A stretch of DNA of 64,000 nucleotides from Bacteroidota bacterium (GCA_023394415.1 JAEXAR010000019.1:10703-74702), one strand, 5' to 3'; positions 18,530 through 26,798 are shown, counted from the stretch's first letter. Notes: generated from the sequence alone by a model not told the origin. Numbers and translations are program-made.

Positions 18530-19924
18530 TTAACTTGATTTATTTCCCAAATCCTGAAGCTGTACTTTGGTGCGTTTTGTTTTTTCTTCCAGTTCACCCA
18601 TATAAATGAACTTTAGATTATCGTAAAGAGAATGTTTACTTACGAGGATAGATATAAGTGAAGATGCCATACCTGCAAGCATGAGATAGAAAATTAGGGA
18701 ATGACGATCAGTCATTTCAAGAACCAGAATGGCTGATGTAAAAGGAGCTCTGGTAATTCCGGTAAGAAAGGCAACCATTCCTGCCAAAATCACAACATTG
18801 GTTTCATTACTCTGAAGATCCATAATTCCGGAAAAAAAGGCTCCGAAACTGGCTCCAGCACTTAAAGCCGGTGCAAAAATTCCACCAGCACCTCCGGAAG
18901 TGAATGATAATGCTGGCCCAATCATTCTTAAAATAGGCACATACCATTGTTCTTCCTTATTATTGGTGAAAAGAACACGTTCCATTATGCCTTTACCCGA
19001 ACCAATTACTTCCCAGTTTACAAAATAAGCGAGTGCTGCAATAATCCAAGCGCTGATGATTAAGAAAATGATATTTTGGGTATTGGTTTTAAGTCTTTTT
19101 TTCCATCGGTTAATTTTTAACATAATGATAGAAAGATTACTACTCAAAAGCCCACAAACTAAAGATACTGCCAAAACCGGAAATATAACGCTTACAGAAA
19201 CTCCGGCTGTTTTTGGATAGCCTAAATACAAATATGAACCTGCTAACCATTGAGCAGTAAGTCCGGCAATAATAACTGCAGTAAATAAAGCTGTTTTAAA
19301 ATAATTGAGGTGCACTTTTGCCAATTCTTCCACGGCAAAAACAATTCCGCCAAGAGGAGTATTGAAGGCTGCTGAAAGTCCAGCTGCTGCACCTGTCATG
19401 ATCATATTCTGAATTGAGATTTTTGGCCACCATTTTGGAAGCAACTGATTAACAAATCTGAAAATAGAACCAGCAATCTGAATCGTAGGACCTTCACGAC
19501 CAACAGCACCGCCACCCAAAACGAGAATAATACTAGAGACTATTTTGATGACGAGAATTTTATAGCTCAAAAGATATTTCAGTTTATACCGCTGGCGAGG
19601 ATTGGCAAGTTCAATAGAAGCCATTACCTGTGGTATACCACTGCCTTTAGCATAAGGTGCATATTTTTTTACCAGCCACCAAGAAAGTACAAAACCAACA
19701 GGTGCAACAATGAAAATGGCCAATGCATTCCATTTGATGATGAATTGCAAGGCATCTTCAGCCCACTGAAAAAGCTTGGCGTACATCACTGCAGCGATAC
19801 CGGTGAGAAATGAAGCAATCCAAAAGGGTATGGCCTGAAGAAGATTATGTTTAAAGGCTTCATTCCGTATATTATCAAAAGATTTTTTGAGGCTTAATCT
19901 TATGTAATGCCAAATTTTTTGCAT
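18530..19924 (-). CDS. ClC-family chloride channel or Cl-/H+ antiporter
   Basis: A 464-residue inner-membrane protein with the ClC signatures: GSGIPQ (Cl- selectivity), GREGPT with the gating Glu, and GGIFAPALSAGASFGAF. The inner Glu of antiporters appears kept in GGIVFAVEELAKVHLNY (EE as in the E. coli antiporter), which favours Cl-/H+ exchange over a channel. No C-terminal CBS domains are present. An in-frame TTG at 19993 would add 23 residues; the ATG at 19924 (MQKIWHYIRLSLKKSF) is preferred because TTG starts are rare here and the extension overlaps an upstream gene remnant. Confidence 0.9.
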   Translation of the reverse strand: MQKIWHYIRLSLKKSFDNIRNEAFKHNLLQAIPFWIASFLTGIAAVMYAKLFQWAEDALQFIIKWNALAIFIVAPVGFVLSWWLVKKYAPYAKGSGIPQVMASIELANPRQRYKLKYLLSYKILVIKIVSSIILVLGGGAVGREGPTIQIAGSIFRFVNQLLPKWWPKISIQNMIMTGAAAGLSAAFNTPLGGIVFAVEELAKVHLNYFKTALFTAVIIAGLTAQWLAGSYLYLGYPKTAGVSVSVIFPVLAVSLVCGLLSSNLSIIMLKINRWKKRLKTNTQNIIFLIISAWIIAALAYFVNWEVIGSGKGIMERVLFTNNKEEQWYVPILRMIGPALSFTSGGAGGIFAPALSAGASFGAFFSGIMDLQSNETNVVILAGMVAFLTGITRAPFTSAILVLEMTDRHSLIFYLMLAGMASSLISILVSKHSLYDNLKFIYMGELEEKTKRTKVQLQDLGNKSS

Positions 19925-19964
19925 ATCTAAATCTAAAAAAAAAGATTTATGTTTTTTTACTTTG

Positions 19965-20138
19965 CTAATATGGAATCGGGATATACTCTCCAAATCCTAG
20001 AAATCGATTGTATACCTTCATTGCTTCATTGTAATCTTCAGCTTCAAAAGTTAATAGTTTTTCCCAATTTTTAGAATATTCTAAATGATAAGGCGTAAAA
20101 TGTAGCAGGAATCTTCTTTGTCGTGAAAAATTTGATAT
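19965..20138 (-). pseudogene. Gene remnant, unknown (no start codon)
   Basis: This stretch keeps one frame open for 57 codons and reads RRFLLHFTPYHLEYSKNWEKLLTFEAEDYNEAMKVYNRFLGFGEYI, which looks like real protein (amphipathic, no low complexity). There is no ATG, GTG or TTG before it and a stop directly precedes it. It lies in the same frame as the fragment upstream. I read it as a decayed gene or one disrupted by sequence error; no family is recognised. Confidence 0.35.
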
Positions 20139-20315
20139 TTAAAAGTAAGATTGTTTGTTTTCTGGAAATTTAATTTTATTTAAAATCTCAAGGGCTTCAT
20201 CTTTGCTTTCGCCTACTAATATTTGAAATTCTTCATTTGGTAGAGCATAAGCACCGCCATAAATTTCATTGAGGGATTTTTTGAACAGAAAAAAATCCTT
20301 CAAACTAATCAGAAC
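20139..20315 (-). pseudogene. DUF2007-like C-terminal fragment
   Basis: The frame reads VLISLKDFFLFKKSLNEIYGGAYALPNEEFQILVGESKDEALEILNKIKFPENKQSYF and then stops. The end (LPNEEFQILVGESKDEALEIL) resembles the C-terminal half of DUF2007 proteins, such as the intact one at 63593-63817 (VAENYILVVDEQHYEEALQIL). The N-terminal strand and helix of the family are missing, and the only possible start is TTG at 20303. It follows the stop of the 68-residue gene in the same frame. Either a truncated gene or a product of a nonsense change. Confidence 0.4.
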
Positions 20316-20522
20316 TTAATCTTCAAAACGTTGATTCTTCTTGGTATTAAAGCTTGTGAGAACTGCTTTTACAATCCCTAAATCATTTTCTAATTCGCTT
20401 TTTTCGTTTTCTTGTTTGTTTGGTATATGTTCAATTTTTGTTTCATAATCTTTAATCAAAAGATGTAATGCTTCTACGATGTAATGGTACATCTTATCAG
20501 AAGGCGTAAACTGATTTTCCAT
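20316..20522 (-). CDS. Small hypothetical protein
   Basis: A 68-residue, highly charged protein (MENQFTPSDKMYHYIVEALHLLIKDYETKIEHIPNKQENEKSELENDLGIVKAVLTSF) predicted to be two helices with a polar turn. No signal peptide or membrane segment and no family I recognise. It starts 5 bases after the stop of the GNAT gene and is probably co-transcribed with it. The frame continues after its stop into the two remnants above, so it may be the intact part of a damaged gene string. Confidence 0.55.
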   Translation of the reverse strand: MENQFTPSDKMYHYIVEALHLLIKDYETKIEHIPNKQENEKSELENDLGIVKAVLTSFNTKKNQRFED

Positions 20523-20527
20523 TTTAA

Positions 20528-21010
20528 TTATGAATTTTGATGGACGAGATGATCAATTTCAGGTTTGGTTAATCGGTAAACGGTCCATTCATTTTGAGGC
20601 TTCGCATCTAATGAGAGATAAAAATCGATGGAAGGTTTGTTCCAATCCAAAACGGCCCATTCCATTCGTCCACAGTTTTTTTCATTGGCAATTTTGGCAA
20701 GTTCAATTAATAATTTTTTACCATAACCTTTGCCACGACAGTCTGGTTCTACAAATAAATCTTCTAAGTAAAGTCCGGGTTTACCTACAAATGTTGAAAA
20801 ATTGAAAAAATATAAGGCAAATCCAACCGGTTTTTCATCTTCTTCAGCAATAAGGACGTGCGCGTTTTTTTCTTCGAAAATTTGTTTTTGCAGTTCTTCT
20901 GGACTGGTAACAACATCATTTTCTAGTTTTTCGTAAACGGCGAGTTTGTAGATTAAATCAAAGATGGTTTGGGAATCTTCGGGTTTGGCTTGGCGAATTT
21001 GGAAGGTCAT
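20528..21010 (-). CDS. GNAT acetyltransferase, diamine/thialysine N-acetyltransferase type
   Basis: A 160-residue acetyl-CoA-dependent N-acetyltransferase. The order FQIRQAKPEDSQTIFDLIYKLAVYEKLENDV, GFALYFFNFSTFVGKPGLYLEDLFVEPDCRGKGYGKKLLIELAKIA and MEWAVLDWNKPSIDFYLSLDAKPQNEWTVYRL is the pattern of the SSAT/thialysine acetyltransferase group, with the acetyl-CoA loop RGKGYG. The likely substrate is a small amine or diamine; this is inference from subgroup resemblance. It lies 3 bases after the unknown gene upstream and 5 bases before the 68-residue gene, in a likely operon. Confidence 0.88.
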   Translation of the reverse strand: MTFQIRQAKPEDSQTIFDLIYKLAVYEKLENDVVTSPEELQKQIFEEKNAHVLIAEEDEKPVGFALYFFNFSTFVGKPGLYLEDLFVEPDCRGKGYGKKLLIELAKIANEKNCGRMEWAVLDWNKPSIDFYLSLDAKPQNEWTVYRLTKPEIDHLVHQNS

Positions 21011-21012
21011 AT

Positions 21013-21630
21013 TTAGAATTTGTTTTTTAAAAAATTTGCAATTTGATGAGAATAATATTGGTTAATTGGTTTTCTGTTGCCTACAATTATGATGTTTTCT
21101 GCAATTTCAAAGATATAATTTTCACTCTTAGGAATCTCCTTGAAATATGATCTTATTTTTGAATTAAAGGAAAATCTGGTCTTATCAACCTGGTCTGAAA
21201 CCAAATAATATCTATTGCTAAATTCTTTGTCTTCCTGAAAATCAATTTCAGTTTTATTGAAAATTTCTGCTACTTTATCATAAATATTTTCATCTCGCAG
21301 AAAGATATTCCCATAATTATTTTTTAATGTTTTTAAGCCCCAGATTTGATTTTCATTGATGAGCGAATCGCCTCTTTTCCCGCCTATATAATTGTATTGA
21401 ATATTGAGTGCAACAATTTGAAAGTGTTCGGAATCATAAGCAACATCAAAACATAAAAAAGGATTTACTACAGAAATATGATTGAAAATCGCAAATTTTT
21501 TGAAATTGAAAGTGAAATTGGGGTTGAAATTTACTTCAAAATCTTTGGACAAATTTTCGTGAATTTCTTCAAGAATTTGTTCTTCAATTTTTGAGAGTAA
21601 AAATCCTGAATATTCCCGAAAATGATACAT
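21013..21630 (-). CDS. Hypothetical protein
   Basis: A protein of 205 residues from ATG 21630 (MYHFREYSGFLLSKIEEQILEEIHENLSKDFEVNF). A TTG at 21666 would add 12 hydrophobic/lysine residues that look like non-coding A-rich DNA. The protein is soluble, rich in Asn, Phe and Ile, with repeated aromatic beta-strand patterns (FNPNFTFNFKKFAIFNHISVVNPFLCFDVAYDSEHF). No motif or family is recognised. It lies 2 bases before the GNAT gene, so probably shares its transcript, and follows a Flavo-1-like element on the opposite strand. Confidence 0.65.
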   Translation of the reverse strand: MYHFREYSGFLLSKIEEQILEEIHENLSKDFEVNFNPNFTFNFKKFAIFNHISVVNPFLCFDVAYDSEHFQIVALNIQYNYIGGKRGDSLINENQIWGLKTLKNNYGNIFLRDENIYDKVAEIFNKTEIDFQEDKEFSNRYYLVSDQVDKTRFSFNSKIRSYFKEIPKSENYIFEIAENIIIVGNRKPINQYYSHQIANFLKNKF

Positions 21631-21670
21631 TGTTTTTTTTTTCAAAAATAGTAATTTTATGGACAAATCT

Positions 21671-21766
21671 ATAGCCCCGATTGAACGGCATGTTTGAGCT
21701 CTTTTTCGGGCGGCAGCGAAGCTGCCGCCCGAAAAAAGCGAGTAGTGAAAGCGGGAAAAAGCTCTT
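21671..21766 (+). ncRNA. Candidate Flavo-1 RNA, copy 1
   Basis: Starts with TAGCCCCGATTGAACGGC, then a perfect 16-bp GC-rich hairpin (21702-21717 with 21721-21736, loop GAA), then GCGAGTAGTGAAAGCGGG and AAAAAGCTC. The same order (TAGCCCCG-TTGAA, long hairpin, purine-rich GCGGGA ending) occurs twice more in this window on the minus strand. The layout matches my memory of the flavobacterial Flavo-1 RNA; a covariance search would decide. The hairpin alone could also act as a terminator. Confidence 0.55.
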
Positions 21767-21773
21767 AATAAAA

Positions 21774-21795
21774 AACCTCCGAATAATCGAAGGTT
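21774..21795 (-). terminator. Terminator of the E2 gene
   Basis: Stem AACCTCCGA / TCGAAGGTT (one mismatch) with a 4-base loop, followed on the minus strand by TTTTTTATT, shortly after the E2 stop. Confidence 0.7.
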
Positions 21796-21807
21796 ATGTT
21801 CTGAATT

Positions 21808-23145
21808 TTAAATTTCAGTATTCATATCCCAATTTTCCAAATAATCGTGAACATGTTTCAAGAACATTCCGCCAAGAGAACCATCTACAACACGGTGATC
21901 GTAAGAATGTGACATAAACATCAACTGACGAATGGCAATAACGTCACCATCTGGAGTTTCTAAAACGGCAGGCTTCTTCACAATCGCTCCAATTGCCAAA
22001 ATTGCAACTTGAGGCTGTGGAATAATAGGTGTTCCCATCAAGTTTCCGAAACTTCCAACGTTAGAAATGGTGTAGGTTGCACCTTGTGTATCTTCCGGTC
22101 TTAGTTTTTTGTTTCTCGCTCGGTAAGCTAAATCATTAATCGCTTTTGCTAACCCTGAAAGTGAAAGTTGGTCAGCGTTTTTAATAACAGGAACAATAAG
22201 GTTGCCATCCGGAAGTGCAGTTGCCATCCCGATATTGATGCCTTTTTTCTTGATGATTTTATCACCATCTACAGAAATATTGATCAAAGGATAATCCTGA
22301 ATGGCTTTTACAACAGCTTTTACGAAAATTGGCATAAACGTTAAGCGTTCTCCTTCGCGTTTTTCGAATGCGCTTTTATGTTTAGCTCTCCACTTTACAA
22401 CATTGGTAACATCAGTTTCAATAAAAGAGGTAACGTGCGGAGAAATTCTTTTGGAATTCACCATTGCATCCGCGATAATCTTACGAACGCGATCCATTTG
22501 AATAATTTCATCACCTTCTGAAACCTTATCCGGAACCGAAGGCGTTTGAGCGTTTGAAAGAGGAAGAGATTGAGTAGAAGAAGATGTTGGTTGCTCAATT
22601 TTAGCTACTGACTTAGCCTCACCACGATTTTCAACATATGCCAAAATATCTTCTTTTGTAATTCGACCTTCAAGTCCGCTGCCTTTGATGGATTTTAATT
22701 CAGTTTCAGTGATGTTTTCCTGTTGTGCGATGGATTTTACCAATGGTGAAAGATATAAATCTCCGGAAAACTCTGCTGCAGGTTGATTTTGCAAAGGTTT
22801 TTCAAGTTCTTTTATGTCTTCTGCACTTGGTTGTGGCAATTCAGTTTTTACTTCTGCGAGAGATTTGGCTTCTTGTGGCTGTTCTGAAATAGCTTCACCT
22901 TCACCTGCAACTTCTAGAATTGCGATGGCTTCACCTACTTTTGCTACTTCGTCTTTTTGTTTCAAGATTTTTACAATTTTTCCGGAAACAGGTGTCGGAA
23001 CATCAGAATCTACTTTATCCGTTGCAATTTCTACAACGGAATCGTCTTCTTTTACATGATCACCTTCACTAAATAACCAACTGATGATGGTTGCTTCCAT
23101 CACACCTTCTCCCATACTGGGAAGTAATAACTTGTACTCTGCCAT
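21808..23145 (-). CDS. 2-oxo acid dehydrogenase E2 (dihydrolipoamide acyltransferase)
   Basis: The core acyltransferase of a 2-oxo acid dehydrogenase complex, 445 residues. One lipoyl domain at 1-77 carries the lipoyl-lysine in EIATDKVDSDV. A Pro/Glu-rich linker follows, then the E1/E3-binding domain at about 130-165 (LYLSPLVKSIAQQENITETELKSIKGSGLEGRITKEDILAYV) and the catalytic domain at about 210-445 with SHSYDHRVVDGSLGG. The single lipoyl domain and VAKVGEAIAILEV resemble branched-chain or pyruvate-type E2 more than SucB. No E1 or E3 gene is nearby. lipB lies just upstream on the same strand, which fits its need for lipoylation. Confidence 0.9.
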   Translation of the reverse strand: MAEYKLLLPSMGEGVMEATIISWLFSEGDHVKEDDSVVEIATDKVDSDVPTPVSGKIVKILKQKDEVAKVGEAIAILEVAGEGEAISEQPQEAKSLAEVKTELPQPSAEDIKELEKPLQNQPAAEFSGDLYLSPLVKSIAQQENITETELKSIKGSGLEGRITKEDILAYVENRGEAKSVAKIEQPTSSSTQSLPLSNAQTPSVPDKVSEGDEIIQMDRVRKIIADAMVNSKRISPHVTSFIETDVTNVVKWRAKHKSAFEKREGERLTFMPIFVKAVVKAIQDYPLINISVDGDKIIKKKGINIGMATALPDGNLIVPVIKNADQLSLSGLAKAINDLAYRARNKKLRPEDTQGATYTISNVGSFGNLMGTPIIPQPQVAILAIGAIVKKPAVLETPDGDVIAIRQLMFMSHSYDHRVVDGSLGGMFLKHVHDYLENWDMNTEI

Positions 23146-23370
23146 TTTACTTTTTTGGAATTTTACAAATATATAAATTTTTTGATATTAAAATTAGGAA
23201 TTCAATAATTCATAATTAAAGATAAAGATTTTTATTTTCTATGTAATGTCATAAAATCCTAATTAGAATATTGAAATAGTAGTAGTAAGTGTTTTAATTT
23301 TAATAGTAATAAAAATTTGATGAAGTTTTATGGCCTTATCGCATGACAAACTCAAAATCTTTTCCAATAA

Positions 23371-23398
23371 AAAAATTCGGAAAAATATCCGAATTTTT
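23371..23398 (-). terminator. Terminator of lipB
   Basis: 10-bp stem AAAAATTCGG / CCGAATTTTT with an 8-base loop, just after the lipB stop. Confidence 0.75.
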
Positions 23399-23404
23399 TG
23401 TTTT

Positions 23405-24127
23405 TTATATAAATTTTGCACCGAATACCTCTGCAAAGTGTTTTCTGATTTTTTCTTTTACTTCTGCCACTTCTTCAGGCGAAAATTCTCTTTCCAATTC
23501 CCGTTTTAGAGAAGTAACCGATTTATCTTTAATGCCACACGGAATAATATATTCAAAATAACGCAAGTCAGTATTAACATTCAATGCAAAACCGTGCATG
23601 GTTACCCATTTTGAAGTCTTTACGCCCATTGCACAAATTTTTCTGGCATATGGTTTTCCTACGTCTAGCCAAACTCCTGTTTCGCCTTCGCTTCTTTCGC
23701 CTTTCAAACCATACTCCGCAATGACACGAATGATCACTTCCTCCAAATTGCGCATGTATAAATGTATATCGCTTTTGAAATTATCCAAATCCAAAATCGG
23801 ATAACCAATGATCTGTCCAAAACCGTGATAGGTAATATCACCACCGCGATTGGTTTTTACAAAAGTTGCGTTGATTTGCTTTAGTTTTTCAGAATTTGCA
23901 AGCATATTTTGTTCATCACCGGATTTTCCTAAAGTGTAAACGTGTGGATGTTCTACAAAAAGAAAATAATTGGGAGTTTCTTCATATATTCCGTCGGTTC
24001 TGTCTCGATTTTTCAGTTTCAGATCGATGATGGATTTCATCAGGTTTTCTTGATATTCAAACGCAGGAAGGTAATCCATCAAACCGAGGTTACGAAATTC
24101 TAAAGTTTTATTTTGAGTAATTGTCAT
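23405..24127 (-). CDS. lipB: Octanoyltransferase LipB
   Basis: LipB moves octanoyl from acyl carrier protein to the lipoyl domains of 2-oxo acid dehydrogenases and GcvH; LipA then adds sulfur. The protein has 240 residues from ATG 24127. The signature RGGDITYHGFGQIIGYPILDL, GVWLDVGKPYARKICAMGVKTSKWVTMHGFALNVNTDLRYFEYIIPCGI with the catalytic Cys and Lys are present. A TTG at 24172 would add 15 residues but lies within the -33 promoter element. The gene encoding an E2 substrate is next downstream, 259 bases away and with a terminator between. Confidence 0.93.
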   Translation of the reverse strand: MTITQNKTLEFRNLGLMDYLPAFEYQENLMKSIIDLKLKNRDRTDGIYEETPNYFLFVEHPHVYTLGKSGDEQNMLANSEKLKQINATFVKTNRGGDITYHGFGQIIGYPILDLDNFKSDIHLYMRNLEEVIIRVIAEYGLKGERSEGETGVWLDVGKPYARKICAMGVKTSKWVTMHGFALNVNTDLRYFEYIIPCGIKDKSVTSLKRELEREFSPEEVAEVKEKIRKHFAEVFGAKFI

Positions 24128-24144
24128 TCTTGAATTTTGAACTT

Positions 24145-24173
24145 CAAATTTAAACAAAAAAATATTATGCAAA
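24145..24173 (-). promoter_or_regulatory. Promoter of lipB
   Basis: On the minus strand TTTG (24170-24173), 17 bases, then TAAATTTG (24145-24152). It supports the ATG at 24127 over the TTG at 24172. Confidence 0.55.
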
Positions 24174-24226
24174 GAATACCTTTCGGTTTATAATTGCAAA
24201 ATAATTAAAAAATGAAAAACATTTTT

Positions 24227-24985
24227 TTATCTTGTAAACACCAGTTTCTTATCGGAAGATAGCCCTTCATCGATACGATAACCTTCAAGATTAAAGGCTT
24301 TTACATCATCTAAAGTCTTAGCATTATTTTCCGCGCAAAATCGCACTACCAATCCTCTAGCATGTTTGGTGTAAACAACGATGGTTTTGGGTTTACCACT
24401 TTTCATTTCATAAAAATCAAAATCAATAACGGGTGCTTTCAGTTTCTTTTTATCAATGACTTTGAAATATTCGTTACTGGCCAAATTCAGAACCAAATCT
24501 TTGGCTTTCAGTTCGGTGTTAAGTTGGTCAGTTATTTTATCTTTCCAGAATTCGTAAAGGTTTTTGTACTGCTCAAATTCAAAATTTCTTCCCATTTCCA
24601 GTCGGTAGAGCATGATTTTATCGGAAGGTTTCAGAATTCCGTATAACCCCGAAAGAATTCTGTAATTTTTCTGAAGGTAATCAATGGCTTCTTTATTCAA
24701 AGTATTCGCATCCAAACCTCGGTACACTTCACCTGTAAAAGCAAACATCGCAGGAGCAGATTCTTTTGATTTGGGATTAGATTTCCAGTTTTGGTTACGT
24801 TCCCAGTTTTCATTGGCAAGTTTTGAGGAAAGCTCCATCAGTTCCGACAAATATTTCGGGGATTTTTCTTTTAAATAAGATTGAATGAGTTCTGCTTCCT
24901 TAATGAATTTTGGCGTTGTAGCTTTCAAGAATTCAGTAGAATTTTTGATATTCATTAGTTTGGCAGGGGAGGTGATCATCTTCAT
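24227..24985 (-). CDS. yaaA: Peroxide stress protein YaaA
   Basis: YaaA (DUF328/UPF0246) lowers free iron and protects DNA during peroxide stress in E. coli. The protein has 252 residues. The family pattern is complete: ITSPAKLMN at the start, FTGEVYRGLDANTL, YLQKNYRILSGLYGILKPSDKIMLYRLEMG, VLNLASNEYFKVID, and KHARGLVVRFCAENNAKTLDDVKAFNLEGYRID near the end. It stands alone between lipB and the YciO-type gene. Role by family; nothing in the sequence shows its regulation here. Confidence 0.92.
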   Translation of the reverse strand: MKMITSPAKLMNIKNSTEFLKATTPKFIKEAELIQSYLKEKSPKYLSELMELSSKLANENWERNQNWKSNPKSKESAPAMFAFTGEVYRGLDANTLNKEAIDYLQKNYRILSGLYGILKPSDKIMLYRLEMGRNFEFEQYKNLYEFWKDKITDQLNTELKAKDLVLNLASNEYFKVIDKKKLKAPVIDFDFYEMKSGKPKTIVVYTKHARGLVVRFCAENNAKTLDDVKAFNLEGYRIDEGLSSDKKLVFTR

Positions 24986-25053
24986 ATAAAATTTAAGATT
25001 TTAATTGAAATTTTTGGTTTTTGCCTATCTCTTTTAATTTGATCTTGTTTATT

Positions 25054-25665
25054 CTACAAAATTCCTTTTCCTTCACGAATAATTTCTGGTTCACCACTCG
25101 TTAAATCAACAATGGTAGAAGCTACGTTATCACCATAACCGGAATCAATCACGATATCTACTAAATGATCGTACTTTTCGGCTATAAGTTCAGGATCTGT
25201 AGTATATTCAATCACTTCATCTTCATCTTTTATCGATGTTGAAGCAATGGGATGTCCAAGTTTTTCAACTATCAATTGTGGTATAGGATGATCCGGAACT
25301 CGGATTCCTATGGTTTTATTGCCTTTATAAGCGAGTGGAAGATTTTTATTGGCATCCAAAATAAATGTAAACGGCCCGGGAATATTGTTTTTCAATATTC
25401 TAAAAACCGAAGTGTCAATTGGTCTTGTAAACGCTGACAGATGACTTAAGTCGTTGCAAATAATAGAGAACTGGGCTTTTTCAAGTTTTATTTTTTTGAT
25501 TTGGGCCAGTTTTTCCATGGCCTTTATATTATTGATGTCGCATCCCAATGCATAAACAGTATCGGAAGGATAGATTATCAACCCACCATTTTGTAGAGAT
25601 TTAACCACTTCATCTATAAGGTTTTGCTGTGGATTTTCAGGGTAAATTTTCAGGATTTTTGCCAT
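25054..25665 (-). CDS. L-threonylcarbamoyladenylate synthase family protein (YciO/Sua5 type)
   Basis: A 203-residue member of the YrdC/Sua5/YciO family, which makes threonylcarbamoyl-AMP for t6A37 of tRNA. The double-stranded RNA-binding-like fold is shown by GGLIIYPSDTVYALGCDINN, KKIKLEKAQFSIICNDLSHLS, NNIPGPFTFILDANKNLP, KTIGIRVPDHPIPQLIVEKLGHPIASTSIK and STIVDLTSGEPEIIREGKG. YciO branch proteins may have weak or no TsaC activity, so the function is less sure than the family. TAACTTTG (25670-25677, minus strand) ends 4 bases before the ATG. Confidence 0.88.
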   Translation of the reverse strand: MAKILKIYPENPQQNLIDEVVKSLQNGGLIIYPSDTVYALGCDINNIKAMEKLAQIKKIKLEKAQFSIICNDLSHLSAFTRPIDTSVFRILKNNIPGPFTFILDANKNLPLAYKGNKTIGIRVPDHPIPQLIVEKLGHPIASTSIKDEDEVIEYTTDPELIAEKYDHLVDIVIDSGYGDNVASTIVDLTSGEPEIIREGKGIL

Positions 25666-25669
25666 ACAA

Positions 25670-25677
25670 CAAAGTTA
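25670..25677 (-). promoter_or_regulatory. -7 promoter element of the YciO-type gene
   Basis: TAACTTTG on the minus strand, exact TAnnTTTG, 4 bases before the ATG. A third case, with murF and holB, of a -7 element right beside a start codon. Confidence 0.4.
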
Positions 25678-25713
25678 TGAAAATATGATGAATAAAGAAT
25701 TTTTTAGAAAAAG

Positions 25714-25744
25714 TTTGCATTATTAAATTTTAGTTGTATATTTG
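25714..25744 (+). promoter_or_regulatory. Promoter of the initiator tRNA gene
   Basis: TTTG (25714-25717), 19 bases, TATATTTG (25737-25744): a full match to the Bacteroidota consensus, ending 11 bases before the tRNA. Confidence 0.8.
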
Positions 25745-25755
25745 CAATCCAATAT

Positions 25756-25828
<73 letters not shown>

Positions 25829-25834
25829 CTAAGT

Positions 25835-25860
25835 AAGAGAACTGAGAAATCAGTTCTCTT
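25835..25860 (+). terminator. Terminator of the initiator tRNA
   Basis: Perfect 11-bp stem AAGAGAACTGA / TCAGTTCTCTT with a GAAA tetraloop, followed by a T-rich run. Confidence 0.9.
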
Positions 25861-25950
25861 TTTTATTTTATATTTGTAAGTAAGTAAAAATGTGTTTTAG
25901 CAATGCTTTAATGACAAAAAGAATCATTGGCTATTGACAAAATTAAGAAC

Positions 25951-26640
25951 ATGACAGATCTTCCGGGAAAAGCCATTTACGATTTTCACTTTAGAAAAAA
26001 ACGTAAGAAATTGTTTGTACACGATATGTTTGGACCAAAGGTCGAAATGCCTGTTTCTTATTATTTCAGAACTTTAAAAAAAATGCCGGAACTTGAACAG
26101 AAAGCTATTGAATTTTGTAAAGGAAAAATTCTCGACATAGGTGCAGCTGCAGGTTCACACGCTATTGAGCTTCAAAAAAAAGGTTTAGATGTCACCGCTG
26201 TAGAAATTTCTCCTGCTGCTTGTGATGTTATGAAAGACCGAGGAATTGTAAATGTGGTGTGCAAAGATTTCTTTAAGTATGAGGATGAGAAGTACGATAC
26301 TTTATTGCTTTTAATGAATGGTATCGGATTATCTTCTACGCTTTCCGGATTTAAAAACTTTCTTAAAAAAGCTGAAACACTATTGAACTCTAACGGACAA
26401 ATCATTTTCGATTCCTCTGACATTGCCTATATGTATGAGGAAATTGAAATGCCATCTCATTATTATGGCGAAGTAAACTGCCGATACGAATACGATAAAC
26501 AACTTACAGATTGGTTCCAATGGTTATATATTGATGAAAATACGATGTTAAGTATTGCGGAAGAAGAAAAATGGCACTGTGAGATTGTTTTTCAGGATGA
26601 AAATGACCAGTATTTAGCACTTCTATCTAAAAAAATATAA
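25951..26640 (+). CDS. Class I SAM-dependent methyltransferase
   Basis: A 229-residue methyltransferase starting at ATG 25951 (MTDLPGKAIYDFHFRKKRKKLFVHDMFGPKVEMPVSYYF). An upstream TTG at 25927 is less likely. Motif I is KILDIGAAAGSHAIELQKKGLDVTAVEIS, motif II region DTLLLLMNGIGLSSTLSGFKNFLKKAETLLNSNGQIIFDSSD. The substrate is unknown; the family has Bacteroidota members only described as SAM methyltransferases. It is a single gene after the tRNA, with no gene for another enzyme nearby to suggest a pathway. Confidence 0.87.
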   Translation: MTDLPGKAIYDFHFRKKRKKLFVHDMFGPKVEMPVSYYFRTLKKMPELEQKAIEFCKGKILDIGAAAGSHAIELQKKGLDVTAVEISPAACDVMKDRGIVNVVCKDFFKYEDEKYDTLLLLMNGIGLSSTLSGFKNFLKKAETLLNSNGQIIFDSSDIAYMYEEIEMPSHYYGEVNCRYEYDKQLTDWFQWLYIDENTMLSIAEEEKWHCEIVFQDENDQYLALLSKKI

Positions 26641-26700
26641 TTTTATCGCCTTTATAATCAATTATTTATATATTATTTTTAATCATAACTAAAAAAATAG

Positions 26701-26730
26701 TTGTAAGTTTATAAAATAATTCTACATTTG
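26701..26730 (+). promoter_or_regulatory. Promoter of the blaI-like operon
   Basis: TTG (26701-26703), 19 bases, TACATTTG (26723-26730). The leader to the ATG at 26799 would be about 60 bases. Confidence 0.7.
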
Positions 26731-26732
26731 TA
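26723..26732. promoter_or_regulatory. Candidate BlaI/MecI-type operator
   Basis: TACATTTGTA contains the TACA-N2-TGTA palindrome bound by BlaI/MecI repressors and lies exactly on the -7 element of the gene for such a repressor. A wider imperfect inverted repeat surrounds it (TAGTTGTA at 26698, TATAACTA at 26731). Binding by the downstream repressor would block its own promoter. Confidence 0.5.
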
Positions 26733-26798
26733 TAACTAATATTTTAGTGATATAAATGTTTGTCATATTTTTTTAAAGAATTTCTAAAAATTTAATTG

